The notes: generated by a model from the letters alone, not told the origin. 64,000 nt of DNA from an uncultured Bacteroidota bacterium (GCA_902604715.1 CACLAD010000001.1:124001-188000), one strand, 5' to 3'; numbered from the stretch's first letter, positions 32,216-43,091 are shown. A program made the numbers and translations.

Positions 32216-34222
32216 CTAAAACAACAAATTCTGTCCAGAAATCAAGTTACTTAATTCAGTTTCAGAAATTATTTTAATATTTAATTTTTCTGCTTTTTCT
32301 TTTTTACTTGGACCCATATTAGAACCAGCTACAAGATATGTGGTTTTTGAGGAAATAGATGATGATATTTTACCGCCATTAGACTCTATTAATTTCTTTA
32401 ATTCATCTCTTGAAAAGTTTGCGAAAACCCCAGATATTACAAAAGATTTTCTAACTAAAATAGATGAAACGTTTTTGTTTGAATCATCAATTTCAAATTG
32501 AATATTATGACTTTTAAGTGAATTAATAATTTCTACATTTTCAGAGTTTTGTGAAAATTCAATTATACTATTAGCGATTTTTTCCCCTATCTCATCCACT
32601 GAGATAAGCTCATCGAAATCAGAATTCAAAATATTATCTATGTTTTCAAAATGCTTTGCAAGCTTTTTTGCTACTGTTTCGCCAACATATCTGATACCTA
32701 AGCCATATAACACTCTTTCAAATGGAATATTCTTAGAATCTAGTATTCCAGTTATAAGGTTATTAGCGCTTTTTTCAGCCATTCTTTCTAACCCTACAAT
32801 CTGATCAAATTTTAACTCGTATAAATCAGAATAATTCTTGATTAAATTAGCATTAACTAACAATGCAACCGTTTCTTGTCCCAAACCTTCAATATCTAAA
32901 GCTTTTCTTGAAATATAATGTTGAATTCTTCCAATAATCTGTGGCTTACATCCATTATAATTTAAACAATAGTGATTTGCCTCACCTTCAAATCTATGTA
33001 GTTTAGAACCGCATTCAGGACAATATTCAGGAAACTCAAATTTTTCAGAATCTAAACTTCTCTTTGAAATATCAACATTTGTAATTTTTGGTATTATATC
33101 ACCACCCTTTTCAACATAAACGTAATCTCCAATTCTAATATCCATTGTTTCAATAAAATCAGCATTGTGTAAAGAAGCTCTTTTAACAATTGTTCCAGCT
33201 AAATTCACAGGCTCTAAATTGGCTACAGGTGTAATTGAGCCAGTCCTACCCACCTGAAATGATATACTATTCAATCTTGTTCCAGTATTTTCTGGCTTAA
33301 ACTTGTAGGCCATTGCCCATCTTGGGAATTTTGAAGTGAATCCAAGAGCTTCCCTTTGATAAAAATCATTTACTTTTAAAACAACACCATCAATCTCAAA
33401 CGGAAGGTTTAATCTGTTTTTTTCCCAATACTCAATGAATTCAAATATTTCATCCAATGAGCTACTACATTTATAATTGTCATAAATATTAAAACCAAAT
33501 GATTTTGCATTCTCTAAAAACTGAATATGATTATTAAATAATTTTGGATCTTCAACAGAGTATAAAAGACATTCTAGCGGTCTTTCCGACACCTCTTTAC
33601 TGTCCTGAAGCTTTAAACTACCCGATGCAGTATTTCTAGGGTTTTTAAAAGGCTCCTCACCATTTTCCAACCTTTTCTTATTTAGCTGATTGAAACCATC
33701 TAAAGGCATTACAATCTCACCCCTAGCTTCAAATTCTCCCGTAATATTCTCTCTTAATTTTAATGGTACAGTTGGAATTGTTTTAACATTACTTGTAACA
33801 TCATCACCTTTTACTCCATCACCTCTAGTTACTGCTCTAAGAAGTTCTCCATCCTTATATGTTAAGTTAATCGATACACCATCAAACTTAAGCTCACAAG
33901 TGTATTCAACAGGTGAATCAATGATTTTTTTTATTCTTTTCTCCCACTCCTTTAAATCCTCTAGTGAATACGAGTTGTCAAGAGAATACATTGGGGTACC
34001 ATGAACTGAAGTATTAAATGATTTAGTAATATCACCTCCAACACGTTGAGTTGGGGAATTAATATCAAAATGTTCAGGATTTTCTTTTTCTAGCTTCTCT
34101 AATTCTTTTAACATCATATCAAAATCATAGTCTGATATTAAAGGATCGTCAAGGACATAATATCTATAGTTATGATCATGAAGTTTTTTTCTAAGACTAA
34201 AAATTTTCTCTGATATATTCAT
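32216..34222 (-). CDS. ligA: NAD+-dependent DNA ligase
   Basis: KFDGVSINLTY (KxDG), zinc finger CPECGSKL..C, HhH and BRCT domains. Confidence 0.97.
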   Translation of the reverse strand: MNISEKIFSLRKKLHDHNYRYYVLDDPLISDYDFDMMLKELEKLEKENPEHFDINSPTQRVGGDITKSFNTSVHGTPMYSLDNSYSLEDLKEWEKRIKKIIDSPVEYTCELKFDGVSINLTYKDGELLRAVTRGDGVKGDDVTSNVKTIPTVPLKLRENITGEFEARGEIVMPLDGFNQLNKKRLENGEEPFKNPRNTASGSLKLQDSKEVSERPLECLLYSVEDPKLFNNHIQFLENAKSFGFNIYDNYKCSSSLDEIFEFIEYWEKNRLNLPFEIDGVVLKVNDFYQREALGFTSKFPRWAMAYKFKPENTGTRLNSISFQVGRTGSITPVANLEPVNLAGTIVKRASLHNADFIETMDIRIGDYVYVEKGGDIIPKITNVDISKRSLDSEKFEFPEYCPECGSKLHRFEGEANHYCLNYNGCKPQIIGRIQHYISRKALDIEGLGQETVALLVNANLIKNYSDLYELKFDQIVGLERMAEKSANNLITGILDSKNIPFERVLYGLGIRYVGETVAKKLAKHFENIDNILNSDFDELISVDEIGEKIANSIIEFSQNSENVEIINSLKSHNIQFEIDDSNKNVSSILVRKSFVISGVFANFSRDELKKLIESNGGKISSSISSKTTYLVAGSNMGPSKKEKAEKLNIKIISETELSNLISGQNLLF

Positions 34223-34272
34223 TACATTTATCTAATTACAATACAGTAAAAAAACTACTCTAAGATACTAAA

Positions 34273-35862
34273 TTGAAGCTCATGAATTGGTCTAAAATAA
34301 TTGTTTTTTTTATATTTTTTTCCCATATAAATACACTTTTTTCTCAAAAAAATAATATAATTCCAACACCTAACGAGCAAACCATAAATAATGGCTTTAT
34401 GGAAATAGAAAATAGTCCTGAAATAATTACCGAATCTAGTTTTAATTCAGCAGCTAGACTTTTTAAGAACGCCATTAAAAAACTAGATTTAACCTCAAAA
34501 AAAACAACAAAAAATAGAATAAATTTTTCCCTTAATGAAAAATTAAATGAAGAAGAGTACATTCTAAAGATTAACACAGATCAGATAAATATAGAAGCCT
34601 CAACAGAAACTGGAGCTATCTTCGGTTTTCAATCTCTTTATCAATTAATGAATCTAAATTTGAAAAACGGAGTTGTAAAACTCCAAAATCAAGTAATCAA
34701 AGACTCCCCCAGGTTTAAATATAGAGGCATGCACTTAGATGTTGGGAGACATATGTATCCTGTAGCTTTTATTAAGAAATATGTAGATGGTTTGGCTATG
34801 TTAAAATTCAATAATTTTCACTGGCATTTAACTGAAGATCAAGGGTGGAGAATTGAAATAGTAAAATATCCTGAACTAAATAATATCGGTTCCTATCGTG
34901 ATTCGACATTAATAGGTCATTATACTGATAAACCATGGCAGTTTGATAATACAAGATACGGAGGTTATTACACTAAAAAAGAAATTAAAGAAGTTGTTAG
35001 ATATGCTCAGGAAAGAGGAATAAATGTGATTCCAGAGATTGAAATGCCTGGTCATTCACAAGCTGCAGTCTCATCCTATCCAGAATTTGGTTGTACAGGC
35101 GAACAAGTTGGAGTTGCTCCACTTTGGGGAGTCTTTAAAGAAATATACTGCAGTAAAAATGAAACTTTTGATTTTTTAGAAGAAATAATTGACGAGGTAG
35201 TTGAACTTTTCCCCGGAAAATATATACATATTGGTGGTGATGAAGCCCCTAAAACAAATTGGAAAGCGTGTGGAAATTGTCAAAATGTAATTAATCGTGA
35301 AGAGCTAAAAGATGAACATGAATTGCAGAGTTATTTTATCACTAGAATGGAGAAATACATCAACTCTAAAGGCAAACAAATAATTGGTTGGGATGAAATT
35401 TTAGAAGGTGGTTTAGCGCCTAATGCAACGGTTATGTCATGGCGAGGTGTTTCTGGAGGTGTAGAAGCTGCAAAAATGAATCATGAAGTCATTATGACAC
35501 CTAATGCAACATGCTATTTTGACCATTATCAAACTAAAGACACTGCAAAGGAACCATTAGCTATTGGAGGATACACCCCTATTGAAGAGATATATAATTA
35601 TGAACCTATTCCAAATGAATTAGATGAGTCTCTTCATAAATATATTATAGGTGCTCAAGGAAATGTTTGGACAGAATATATGAAGACAAGCGAGCATGTT
35701 GAGTACATGGTTTTTCCTAGAATATTTGCATTATCTGAAGTAGTTTGGGCTAAAGATAAACCATCATTTAATCACTTTGAAAACAAGGTCATAGACATGT
35801 ATCCAATCTTAGACAAAATGGATATTAATTATTCGAAACATCTTGAAAGATTAGAAGAATGA
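34273..35862 (+). CDS. beta-N-acetylhexosaminidase (GH20)
   Basis: FHWHLTEDQGWRIEI; YIHIGGDEAPKTNWK; signal peptide. Confidence 0.94.
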   Translation: MKLMNWSKIIVFFIFFSHINTLFSQKNNIIPTPNEQTINNGFMEIENSPEIITESSFNSAARLFKNAIKKLDLTSKKTTKNRINFSLNEKLNEEEYILKINTDQINIEASTETGAIFGFQSLYQLMNLNLKNGVVKLQNQVIKDSPRFKYRGMHLDVGRHMYPVAFIKKYVDGLAMLKFNNFHWHLTEDQGWRIEIVKYPELNNIGSYRDSTLIGHYTDKPWQFDNTRYGGYYTKKEIKEVVRYAQERGINVIPEIEMPGHSQAAVSSYPEFGCTGEQVGVAPLWGVFKEIYCSKNETFDFLEEIIDEVVELFPGKYIHIGGDEAPKTNWKACGNCQNVINREELKDEHELQSYFITRMEKYINSKGKQIIGWDEILEGGLAPNATVMSWRGVSGGVEAAKMNHEVIMTPNATCYFDHYQTKDTAKEPLAIGGYTPIEEIYNYEPIPNELDESLHKYIIGAQGNVWTEYMKTSEHVEYMVFPRIFALSEVVWAKDKPSFNHFENKVIDMYPILDKMDINYSKHLERLEE

Positions 35863-36464
35863 TAATTGAGGTTTGTGCAGAATCATATGAATATGCAGTA
35901 AAAGCTGAGAAAGCCGGAGCAGATCGAATAGAGTTATGTAAAGATTTACAATTAGACGGTCTCACACCTGACTATGAATCCGCTAAAAGAACAATTGACA
36001 CATTAGAAATTCCTGTATTTATCTTAATTAGACCCAGAGGAGGTGATTTTATTTATTCTCATGAGGAATTTGAATTAATGAAGCGAGACATACTCAGATT
36101 CAGAAAAATGGGCTGTAAAGGAATTGTTTCAGGTGTTTTAAATATTGATAATTCGATAGATATTAAAAAAACAAAAGAGTTAGTTGAATTATCTAGACCT
36201 CTTGAGTTTACATTTCATAGAGCATTTGATAAGGTTAATAATCCGCTATATGAAATTGAAAATCTTATTGGATTAGGAATTGATAGAGTTTTAACATCAG
36301 GTCAAAAAGAGAAAGCAATAGATGGTTTAGTTTTACTTAAACAATTAAATAGTATTTCAAATAATAGAATTAAAATAATGCCAGGAAGTGGAATTAATAA
36401 ATCTAATATTGAAAATTTTGTAAATTTTGAAGAAATTCATGGATCATTCAAAAATGGATTTTAG
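35859..36464 (+). CDS. cutC: CutC family protein
   Basis: EVCAESYEYAVKAEKAGADRIELCKDLQLDGLTPD; LIRPRGGDF. Confidence 0.9.
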   Translation: MIIEVCAESYEYAVKAEKAGADRIELCKDLQLDGLTPDYESAKRTIDTLEIPVFILIRPRGGDFIYSHEEFELMKRDILRFRKMGCKGIVSGVLNIDNSIDIKKTKELVELSRPLEFTFHRAFDKVNNPLYEIENLIGLGIDRVLTSGQKEKAIDGLVLLKQLNSISNNRIKIMPGSGINKSNIENFVNFEEIHGSFKNGF

Positions 36465-36478
36465 ATTTTAGTTATTAA

Positions 36479-37321
36479 CTAAATTTTTGACTTTAAAGCA
36501 AAAATAAATCTCGACAAACCTCTATAATCATCAAATTTTTGAAACTTAAAGTCGTTTTCAAATAAATATTGATTCAAATTATCATAATATTTGTTATTGA
36601 TTTCAAAAAATAACAAGCCCTTATTTTTTAAACTAAATTTTGAAAAATTAATAATTTCTGTATAATATTTTAAAGGTTCATTATCCTCCACAAATAAAGC
36701 TAACTCTGGTTCAAAATCTAAGACATTTTTTTTCATCAAAGTCTTTTCAAGCTCTGTTACATATGGGGGATTTGAAATAATAACATCATATTTTTTATTC
36801 GAATTGTATTCAAAAATATCTTCATTAATAAATTCAATACTAACACTGTTCAGTTTAGCATTTTCTTTAGCAACTTCAATTGCATCATTACTTATATCCA
36901 AAGCACTAACTTTGGAATTTGGTAGATTTTTAGCAATACTTATTGCAATGCAACCACTCCCCGTCCCTATATCCAGAATTTCTTTTCCGTCTAAATTTTC
37001 TTTAAGGATTAATCTCACTAATTCTTCAGTCTCAGGCCTTGGAATCAATACTGAACTATTAACCTTAAATTCCAAGTCCATAAAACTTGTCTTTCCTAAA
37101 ACATATTGAATTGGCTCATGGGTTTTTAACCTTTCCAATGCACTTATAAAAAGGAGATGATTTGATTCATTCAGATCAATCTCGTTAGCTAAAAGAATTT
37201 TTGATCTTGGAATTTTTAAGTAATCCTCTGCCAATAAATTAAATATAGAATTCAACTCATCCATTTCATAAATAGAGGAAAGCTCTGAAATCATTTTTAA
37301 TTTAAAATCTTTTAATTTCAT
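36479..37321 (-). CDS. prmC: peptide chain release factor N5-glutamine methyltransferase
   Basis: VLIPRPETEELV, DIGTGSGCIAIS, ISNPPYV. Confidence 0.95.
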   Translation of the reverse strand: MKLKDFKLKMISELSSIYEMDELNSIFNLLAEDYLKIPRSKILLANEIDLNESNHLLFISALERLKTHEPIQYVLGKTSFMDLEFKVNSSVLIPRPETEELVRLILKENLDGKEILDIGTGSGCIAISIAKNLPNSKVSALDISNDAIEVAKENAKLNSVSIEFINEDIFEYNSNKKYDVIISNPPYVTELEKTLMKKNVLDFEPELALFVEDNEPLKYYTEIINFSKFSLKNKGLLFFEINNKYYDNLNQYLFENDFKFQKFDDYRGLSRFIFALKSKI

Positions 37322-37815
37322 TGTAGCTTCTTAGTCATATGTACATCACAATTATGATGACTAGTATTACCCATTGGTCCTTCTATATTTTCAAAACCAA
37401 AGATCTTATATAAATGGTGTGATGTTTTAAGAGCTGAAGTTGACTCTAAATAACACACATTATACTTAACCTCTTCTGCAAAATCTAAACATAATTTTAA
37501 AAGATACTTTCCTAATCCTTTTCCCCTAAGTGATTTATGGAAATAAAACTTTTGTAGTTCGCATATATTTTCATTTGTACCACTAAGCTGTTTTATTCCA
37601 CATCCTCCAAAAATACTCCCCTCATTTTCAACAACATAATATATAGATCTTGATTCTCGGTATGCCTCATACATACTTAAGGTGTCTTTATCGGCATATG
37701 CTGTTCCTACTAATGGTAATCCCAATTCATAAAACACCCCCTTAATAACGGCGCATACTTGCTCATTATCTTTCTTCTTGATAACCCTAATATTATATCC
37801 ATTATATTGAAGCAT
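37318..37815 (-). CDS. GNAT family N-acetyltransferase
   Basis: GGCGIKQLSG..., KSLRGKGLGKYLL acetyl-CoA motif. Confidence 0.88.
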   Translation of the reverse strand: MLQYNGYNIRVIKKKDNEQVCAVIKGVFYELGLPLVGTAYADKDTLSMYEAYRESRSIYYVVENEGSIFGGCGIKQLSGTNENICELQKFYFHKSLRGKGLGKYLLKLCLDFAEEVKYNVCYLESTSALKTSHHLYKIFGFENIEGPMGNTSHHNCDVHMTKKLQ

Positions 37816-37834
37816 TTTATACTATTTTTGTATT

Positions 37835-38857
37835 GTGAATATACACGAAAAATATATTAGTAGATGCATTGAACTTGGCAAATTAGGAATAGGAAATACT
37901 TATCCAAATCCAAGCGTTGGTTCTTGTCTTGTAGTTGATGATAAAATAATTGGAGAGGGTTATACTTCAATAGCTGGCGGAAACCATGCAGAGGTTAATG
38001 CAATCAATTCAGTTGAAAATAAATCACTAATTAAAAATTCAACAATGTATGTAACATTAGAACCATGTTGTCACCATGGCAAGACACCTCCATGTGTAGA
38101 TAAAATTGTTGCTAATGGTATTAAAAAAGTGGTAATTGGAATTAAAGATCCTAACCCACTGGTTTGCGGAAAAGGAATTGAAAAACTAAAGGAAAATGGA
38201 ATTGAAGTAATTTCTGGTGTTTTAAAAAATGAGTGTATTGAACATCACAAAAGATTCCTAAGCTACATTATAAATAAAAGACCATATATAATTCTTAAGT
38301 GGGCAGAAACTGCTGATGGATTTATTGCACCAAAAGAAAAAAATATTAATGAGCCGTATTGGATATCAAATACAAAATCTAGACAGTTAGTTCACAAATG
38401 GCGAAGTGAAGAACAAGCTATTTTAGTTGGATCTAAAACTATTCGTGAGGATAATCCAAGATTAACAACTAGAGATTGGAAAGGAAAAAATTGCGACATA
38501 TATGTATTGTCAAAAAATGGTGTTAAAAAGGATTATAAAATTTTCAACCAAGACTCAAAAGTGACCGTGCTAAATGGTGATAAAATAGATTTTGAAAAAG
38601 ATATTGTTAAACAAATGTGTGACAAATTCTATGACGATAAGATTTTATCAATTATAGTTGAAGGAGGGACAAAAACTTTATTGAATTTTATAGATTCTGG
38701 TGTATGGGATGAGATGAGAGTTTTTAAAACAAAAGAGAAATTAGGCAATGGAATAAAAGGTCCTAAAATAAAAGACAAGACATCTAAGAAATTTAATATT
38801 GGAGACAATAAACTTGAGTACTATTTAAATATAGGAGTAACTTTTTCTAACATATAA
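37835..38857 (+). CDS. ribD: bifunctional riboflavin deaminase/reductase RibD
   Basis: HAEVNAINS, TLEPCCHHGKTPPC, C-terminal reductase EGGTKTLLNF. Confidence 0.95.
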   Translation: MNIHEKYISRCIELGKLGIGNTYPNPSVGSCLVVDDKIIGEGYTSIAGGNHAEVNAINSVENKSLIKNSTMYVTLEPCCHHGKTPPCVDKIVANGIKKVVIGIKDPNPLVCGKGIEKLKENGIEVISGVLKNECIEHHKRFLSYIINKRPYIILKWAETADGFIAPKEKNINEPYWISNTKSRQLVHKWRSEEQAILVGSKTIREDNPRLTTRDWKGKNCDIYVLSKNGVKKDYKIFNQDSKVTVLNGDKIDFEKDIVKQMCDKFYDDKILSIIVEGGTKTLLNFIDSGVWDEMRVFKTKEKLGNGIKGPKIKDKTSKKFNIGDNKLEYYLNIGVTFSNI

Positions 38858-39225
38858 TCTGGACACCTAACAGGTTTCTTAGTTTTTTTATTTAAAAATG
38901 CCAAAACAGTAATTCCTGTTACAATAACTTCGTCTTTATTTTTTATTGTGTAATTAAAAATTAATCTAGATGTGGGCAGCTCAGAAAGTTCTACATTAAC
39001 CACTAGATCATCGTCAAAGTATGCAGGCCTTAAATAACTTACATTAAGTTTTGAAACCGGAAGTATAATCCCAGACTTTTCCATTTCACTATATGAAAAA
39101 CCTAAGTTTGAAATCCAAGCAATTCGAGCCTCTTCAAAATAATTAATATAACTTCCATGATGAACCAAACCCATTTGATCGGTTTCACAATAACGTACTT
39201 TAATTTTAATAGAAAAATTTTTCAT
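38821..39225 (-). CDS. acyl-CoA thioesterase, 4HBT/YbgC family
   Basis: VRYCETDQMGLVHHGSYINYFEEARI. Confidence 0.92.
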   Translation of the reverse strand: MKNFSIKIKVRYCETDQMGLVHHGSYINYFEEARIAWISNLGFSYSEMEKSGIILPVSKLNVSYLRPAYFDDDLVVNVELSELPTSRLIFNYTIKNKDEVIVTGITVLAFLNKKTKKPVRCPDYMLEKVTPIFK

Positions 39226-39421
39226 AATTCACAAAAAAGTTGATTAAAGACTAATAATTTTTTAATGAATAAAACCTCGAAAAAAAAAAATTAAAAAACA
39301 ACCCCTTTTAATTTTTTTTTTAAAAAATTTGTTTACATATTTGTTACTCACGTTTTGGATTTAATATTATTCAATGTTAAACCGGAATAGGACTAATTTC
39401 GAAAATTTAATTTTTATATAA

Positions 39422-40849
39422 ATGAATGTAAATGCTAATTCTGTGTGGTCTGACTGTCTTAAGTTCATCAAAGACAACATCCAACCCCAGGCTTACAAAA
39501 CATGGTTTGAACCAATCAAAGCAGTAAAGTTAGCAGACAAGGTTATTAGTATTGAGGTCCCAAGTAAATTCTTTTATGAGTGGCTTGAGGAACATTATGT
39601 AAAAATTTTAAAAGTTGCTCTTCAAAAAACTTTAGGTGATGACGCCAAGCTTGTTTATGTGATAAAAATGGAGAATACATTTGGTAATTCTCATGCATTC
39701 ACAGAAAAAATCCCAAGCTCAAATTCGTCGTCAATCCTAACACAAAATGCAACAACGTCTATTAATAGATCTGTACCTGAATTAAAAAATCCTTTTGTAA
39801 TTCCCGGTATTAAAAATGTCAAAGTTGAATCTCAGCTAAATCCGAATTATACATTTGAAAATTTCCTTGAAGGTGATTCAAACAGGTTAGCAAGAAATGC
39901 TGGAATTGCTGTAGCTAATAAGCCAGGTGGTACTTCTTTCAATCCATTTTTAATTTTTGGTGGTGTTGGATTAGGTAAAACACATTTAGCTAATGCAATT
40001 GGAATCGATATCAAGAAAAGCTATCCTGAAAAAACAGTCCTTTACACAACTGCTGAAAAGTTCACACAACAGTATATTGAAGCTGTAAAGAAGAACAATA
40101 GAAATGATTTTATTTATTTTTATCAAATAATAGATGTCCTAATTATTGACGATATTCAGTTTTTCTCAGGTAAGCCTGGAACACAAGATGTCTTCTTCCA
40201 TATATTCAATCATTTACATCAAAATGGTAAACAAGTAATATTAACCAGTGACAAACCGCCGGTAGATATGCAGGACATTGAACTAAGACTTCTTTCAAGA
40301 TTTAAATGGGGATTGTCGGCAGAGCTACAAAAACCTGATTTTGAAACTCGTGTTTCCATACTTAAAAATAAATTATACCGTGATGGAATTGAAATGAATG
40401 AAGAAGTCATTCATTATGTTGCAAAAAATATCAAAAGTAATGTTCGTGAATTAGAAGGAGCAATTATATCTCTTATAGCCCAGGCTTCATTTAATAGAAA
40501 GGAAATTAATCTTTCATTGGCTAAAGAAATCATTGAAAAGTTTGTAAAGAATACCAAACGTGAAGTATCAATTGATTATATCCAAAAAATAGTTTCGGAT
40601 TATTTCCAAATGGATATACCTACACTACAATCCAAAACAAGAAAAAGACATATTGTTCAAGCAAGACAATTAGCAATGTTCTTTGCAAAAAAATATACTA
40701 AAGCATCATTAGCCAGTATTGGATCTCAAATTGGGAAAAGAGACCATGCAACTGTATTACACGCTTGTAAGACAGTTGATAACCTTTCTTCGACTGATAA
40801 ACAATTCAGAAAGTTTGTAGAAGACTTAGGTAAAAAACTCTCCGTATAA
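39422..40849 (+). CDS. dnaA: chromosomal replication initiator protein DnaA
   Basis: NPFLIFGGVGLGKTHLANAIG, LIIDDIQFFSGK, KRDHATVLHACKTV. Confidence 0.97.
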   Translation: MNVNANSVWSDCLKFIKDNIQPQAYKTWFEPIKAVKLADKVISIEVPSKFFYEWLEEHYVKILKVALQKTLGDDAKLVYVIKMENTFGNSHAFTEKIPSSNSSSILTQNATTSINRSVPELKNPFVIPGIKNVKVESQLNPNYTFENFLEGDSNRLARNAGIAVANKPGGTSFNPFLIFGGVGLGKTHLANAIGIDIKKSYPEKTVLYTTAEKFTQQYIEAVKKNNRNDFIYFYQIIDVLIIDDIQFFSGKPGTQDVFFHIFNHLHQNGKQVILTSDKPPVDMQDIELRLLSRFKWGLSAELQKPDFETRVSILKNKLYRDGIEMNEEVIHYVAKNIKSNVRELEGAIISLIAQASFNRKEINLSLAKEIIEKFVKNTKREVSIDYIQKIVSDYFQMDIPTLQSKTRKRHIVQARQLAMFFAKKYTKASLASIGSQIGKRDHATVLHACKTVDNLSSTDKQFRKFVEDLGKKLSV

Positions 40850-40853
40850 TCCC

Positions 40854-41567
40854 ATTAAAATCAAAGGAAATCTTTACATAATCCCTAGCTCAATTAGTGA
40901 AGGAAATCTTTTTCCTGAGAATAATAAAGTCATCATAAAATCAATCAATCATTTTATTGTTGAAAATATCAAAGTTTCATTAAGTTTTATTAAACGTATT
41001 TGTCCAGAAAAAAAAATCAGTTATGAAAATTTTGAATTATTGAATGAAGAAGATCCAATTGCTACGTCTATGCAGATTAAACCATGTATTGTTGGTGAAA
41101 ATATTGGTCTATTAACCGATGTAGGATGTCCAAATATTGCTGATCCGGGAGCTAAACTTATTTTACACGCCCATGAAAATAATATTAATGTGATTCCGCT
41201 AGTTGGCCCCTCCTCTATTTTGTTGGCAATGATGAGCTCTGGATTAAATGGAAATAATTTTAGCTTTAATGGCTATTTACCTATTGATAAAAATGAAAGA
41301 TCCAAAAAAATTAAAAAATTAGAAATACATTCTAAAAAAAATAACCAGTCACAAATCTTTATCGAAACTCCTTACAGAAATCAATCACTGTTTGATGAAT
41401 TAATAAAAATTTTGAACAATAATACATTTCTATGTATTGCTAAAAATATAGGATCTAAAAATCAAAATATAAAAACCATGAGGATTAAAGATTGGAAGTC
41501 TAACAAAGGAGTTATTGAAAAAATACCAACAATATTTATTTTCCAATCAGGATTGATTATTTTTTAA
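40854..41567 (+). CDS. SAM-dependent methyltransferase, RsmI-like (tetrapyrrole methylase fold)
   Basis: Track ORF 41040-41567 starts at an internal TTG; in-frame extension IKIKGNLYIIPSSISEGNLFPENNKVIIKSINHFIVENIKVSLSFIKRICPEKKISYENFELL precedes GLLTDVGCPNIADPG. Candidate starts ATT 40854 or ATC 40860. Confidence 0.82.
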   Translation: MKIKGNLYIIPSSISEGNLFPENNKVIIKSINHFIVENIKVSLSFIKRICPEKKISYENFELLNEEDPIATSMQIKPCIVGENIGLLTDVGCPNIADPGAKLILHAHENNINVIPLVGPSSILLAMMSSGLNGNNFSFNGYLPIDKNERSKKIKKLEIHSKKNNQSQIFIETPYRNQSLFDELIKILNNNTFLCIAKNIGSKNQNIKTMRIKDWKSNKGVIEKIPTIFIFQSGLIIF

Positions 41568-42594
41568 TACCCTTACTATTTAAATAATTGTGAAACTTTC
41601 TTGCGTTTCTTTTGTGTTCTGAAAGCGATCTTGCAAAACTATGATAGCCTGGATTTGTTGGATCAGCAGCAAAGAAGTAATAGTTATGCTTTTCATAATT
41701 TACCACCGCATCAATAGCCTGGATTGAAGGCATGGAAATAATACCTGGAGGTAAACCATAATATTTATATGTATTATATGGGGAGTTTATTTTTAGATGT
41801 TTATTCAATACCCTGCGGATGATCGTATTTTTATATTTATCTAGTTGATATGCGGCAAATTTAACCGTGGGATCAGCTTGTAATTTCCAATTTTCATTTA
41901 GCCTGTTCATGTAAACTCCTGCAATTTTATGAAGATCGATATTTTCTTTGGACTCCTCATATATAATGGATGCAAGAATCATTACCTCTTTTTTGGAAAG
42001 ACCAATTTTATTAGCTTTTTCAACCCTGTTGTTCTTTTGCCAAAATTTGGTGTATTCTTCAAACATTCTTTCATTAAACTTTTCTGCACTGGTATTCCAG
42101 AAAAAATTATAGCTATTTGGAATATACATTGATAAAATATTTTCCTCATCATAACCTTTTTCAATGAAAAAATCTGACTTGAATGAGTTTAAAAATGAAA
42201 TACTGTCAGCTTCAATTTGACTTGAGATTTTTCCGGCCAAATCATTTAAGTTATTAATGTTATTAAAGGTGACATTAACAGTAATATTATTTGACCTCAA
42301 AGAATTTATGATATCATTATTACTCATGCCTTTATTGATTATGTACTTTCCAGGTTTTACATTGTATTTTTTTCTTTTAGCCAATACGTGAAAATCATCA
42401 ACATTTAACAAATAAGAATCCACTTGATTTAAAAATTGATCAATTGTAGTACCAGTTTTAATATATATTTGTACGTAATCATTTTGAAAAGAAGTGTTTG
42501 ACATAAACATTACTTTGTAAACATAAAAAGCAAATGAACCCATAAAAATAAGGCCAATTCCTACTGTTAGTATTAATATTCTTTTTATATACAT
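41557..42594 (-). CDS. mltG: endolytic transglycosylase MltG
   Basis: VMILASIIYEESKENIDLHKIAGVYMNRL...LQADPTVKFA...SPYNTYKYYGLPPGIISMP. Confidence 0.95.
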   Translation of the reverse strand: MYIKRILILTVGIGLIFMGSFAFYVYKVMFMSNTSFQNDYVQIYIKTGTTIDQFLNQVDSYLLNVDDFHVLAKRKKYNVKPGKYIINKGMSNNDIINSLRSNNITVNVTFNNINNLNDLAGKISSQIEADSISFLNSFKSDFFIEKGYDEENILSMYIPNSYNFFWNTSAEKFNERMFEEYTKFWQKNNRVEKANKIGLSKKEVMILASIIYEESKENIDLHKIAGVYMNRLNENWKLQADPTVKFAAYQLDKYKNTIIRRVLNKHLKINSPYNTYKYYGLPPGIISMPSIQAIDAVVNYEKHNYYFFAADPTNPGYHSFARSLSEHKRNARKFHNYLNSKGIKK

Positions 42595-43091
42595 TGTAAT
42601 TGAATTATGGATTCATAATTAATGTTAGTTGAAGACACATATAGATTGCTGTTTTTGGAAATTTCTTTGAAACCAACTGATTTGAAAAAATTTATACTTA
42701 AAGTGTTGTCGTTAGAAATATTACAATATAAATTTTTGATATTCAAATCTTCACTAGCATATTTGATTATTTTTTTTAGAGATAATTTCCCATATCCTTT
42801 CGATCTATTTTGAGTATCTGAAATTAATATTGAAATTCCAGCTTGCGATTTAGTAAAATCTATTTCAAATAAATCAACAAAACCTAATTGTTCATCAGTT
42901 TCAGTTTTACAAATTACGAATCGGATTTGTTTAGTTTGTTCGATGGGAAGTTGAGAGTCATAAATAAATTGAATCAACTCACTATTAGAATAGTGTTGAT
43001 TTTGAAATGAGTATTTCCAAAAAGACTTATTATTTTCAACGGAGTTTAAATAATCAAAATCATCAATTGTTAATTTTCTTAAATAAATCAT
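42585..43091 (-). CDS. GNAT family N-acetyltransferase
   Basis: LRKLTIDDFDYL..., NRSKGYGKLSLKKIIKYA. Confidence 0.88.
   Translation of the reverse strand: MIYLRKLTIDDFDYLNSVENNKSFWKYSFQNQHYSNSELIQFIYDSQLPIEQTKQIRFVICKTETDEQLGFVDLFEIDFTKSQAGISILISDTQNRSKGYGKLSLKKIIKYASEDLNIKNLYCNISNDNTLSINFFKSVGFKEISKNSNLYVSSTNINYESIIQLQCI

Noticed and set aside
39226-39421. oriC next to dnaA
   Set aside because: AT-rich, but no TTATCCACA-like boxes seen; dnaA is often not adjacent to oriC
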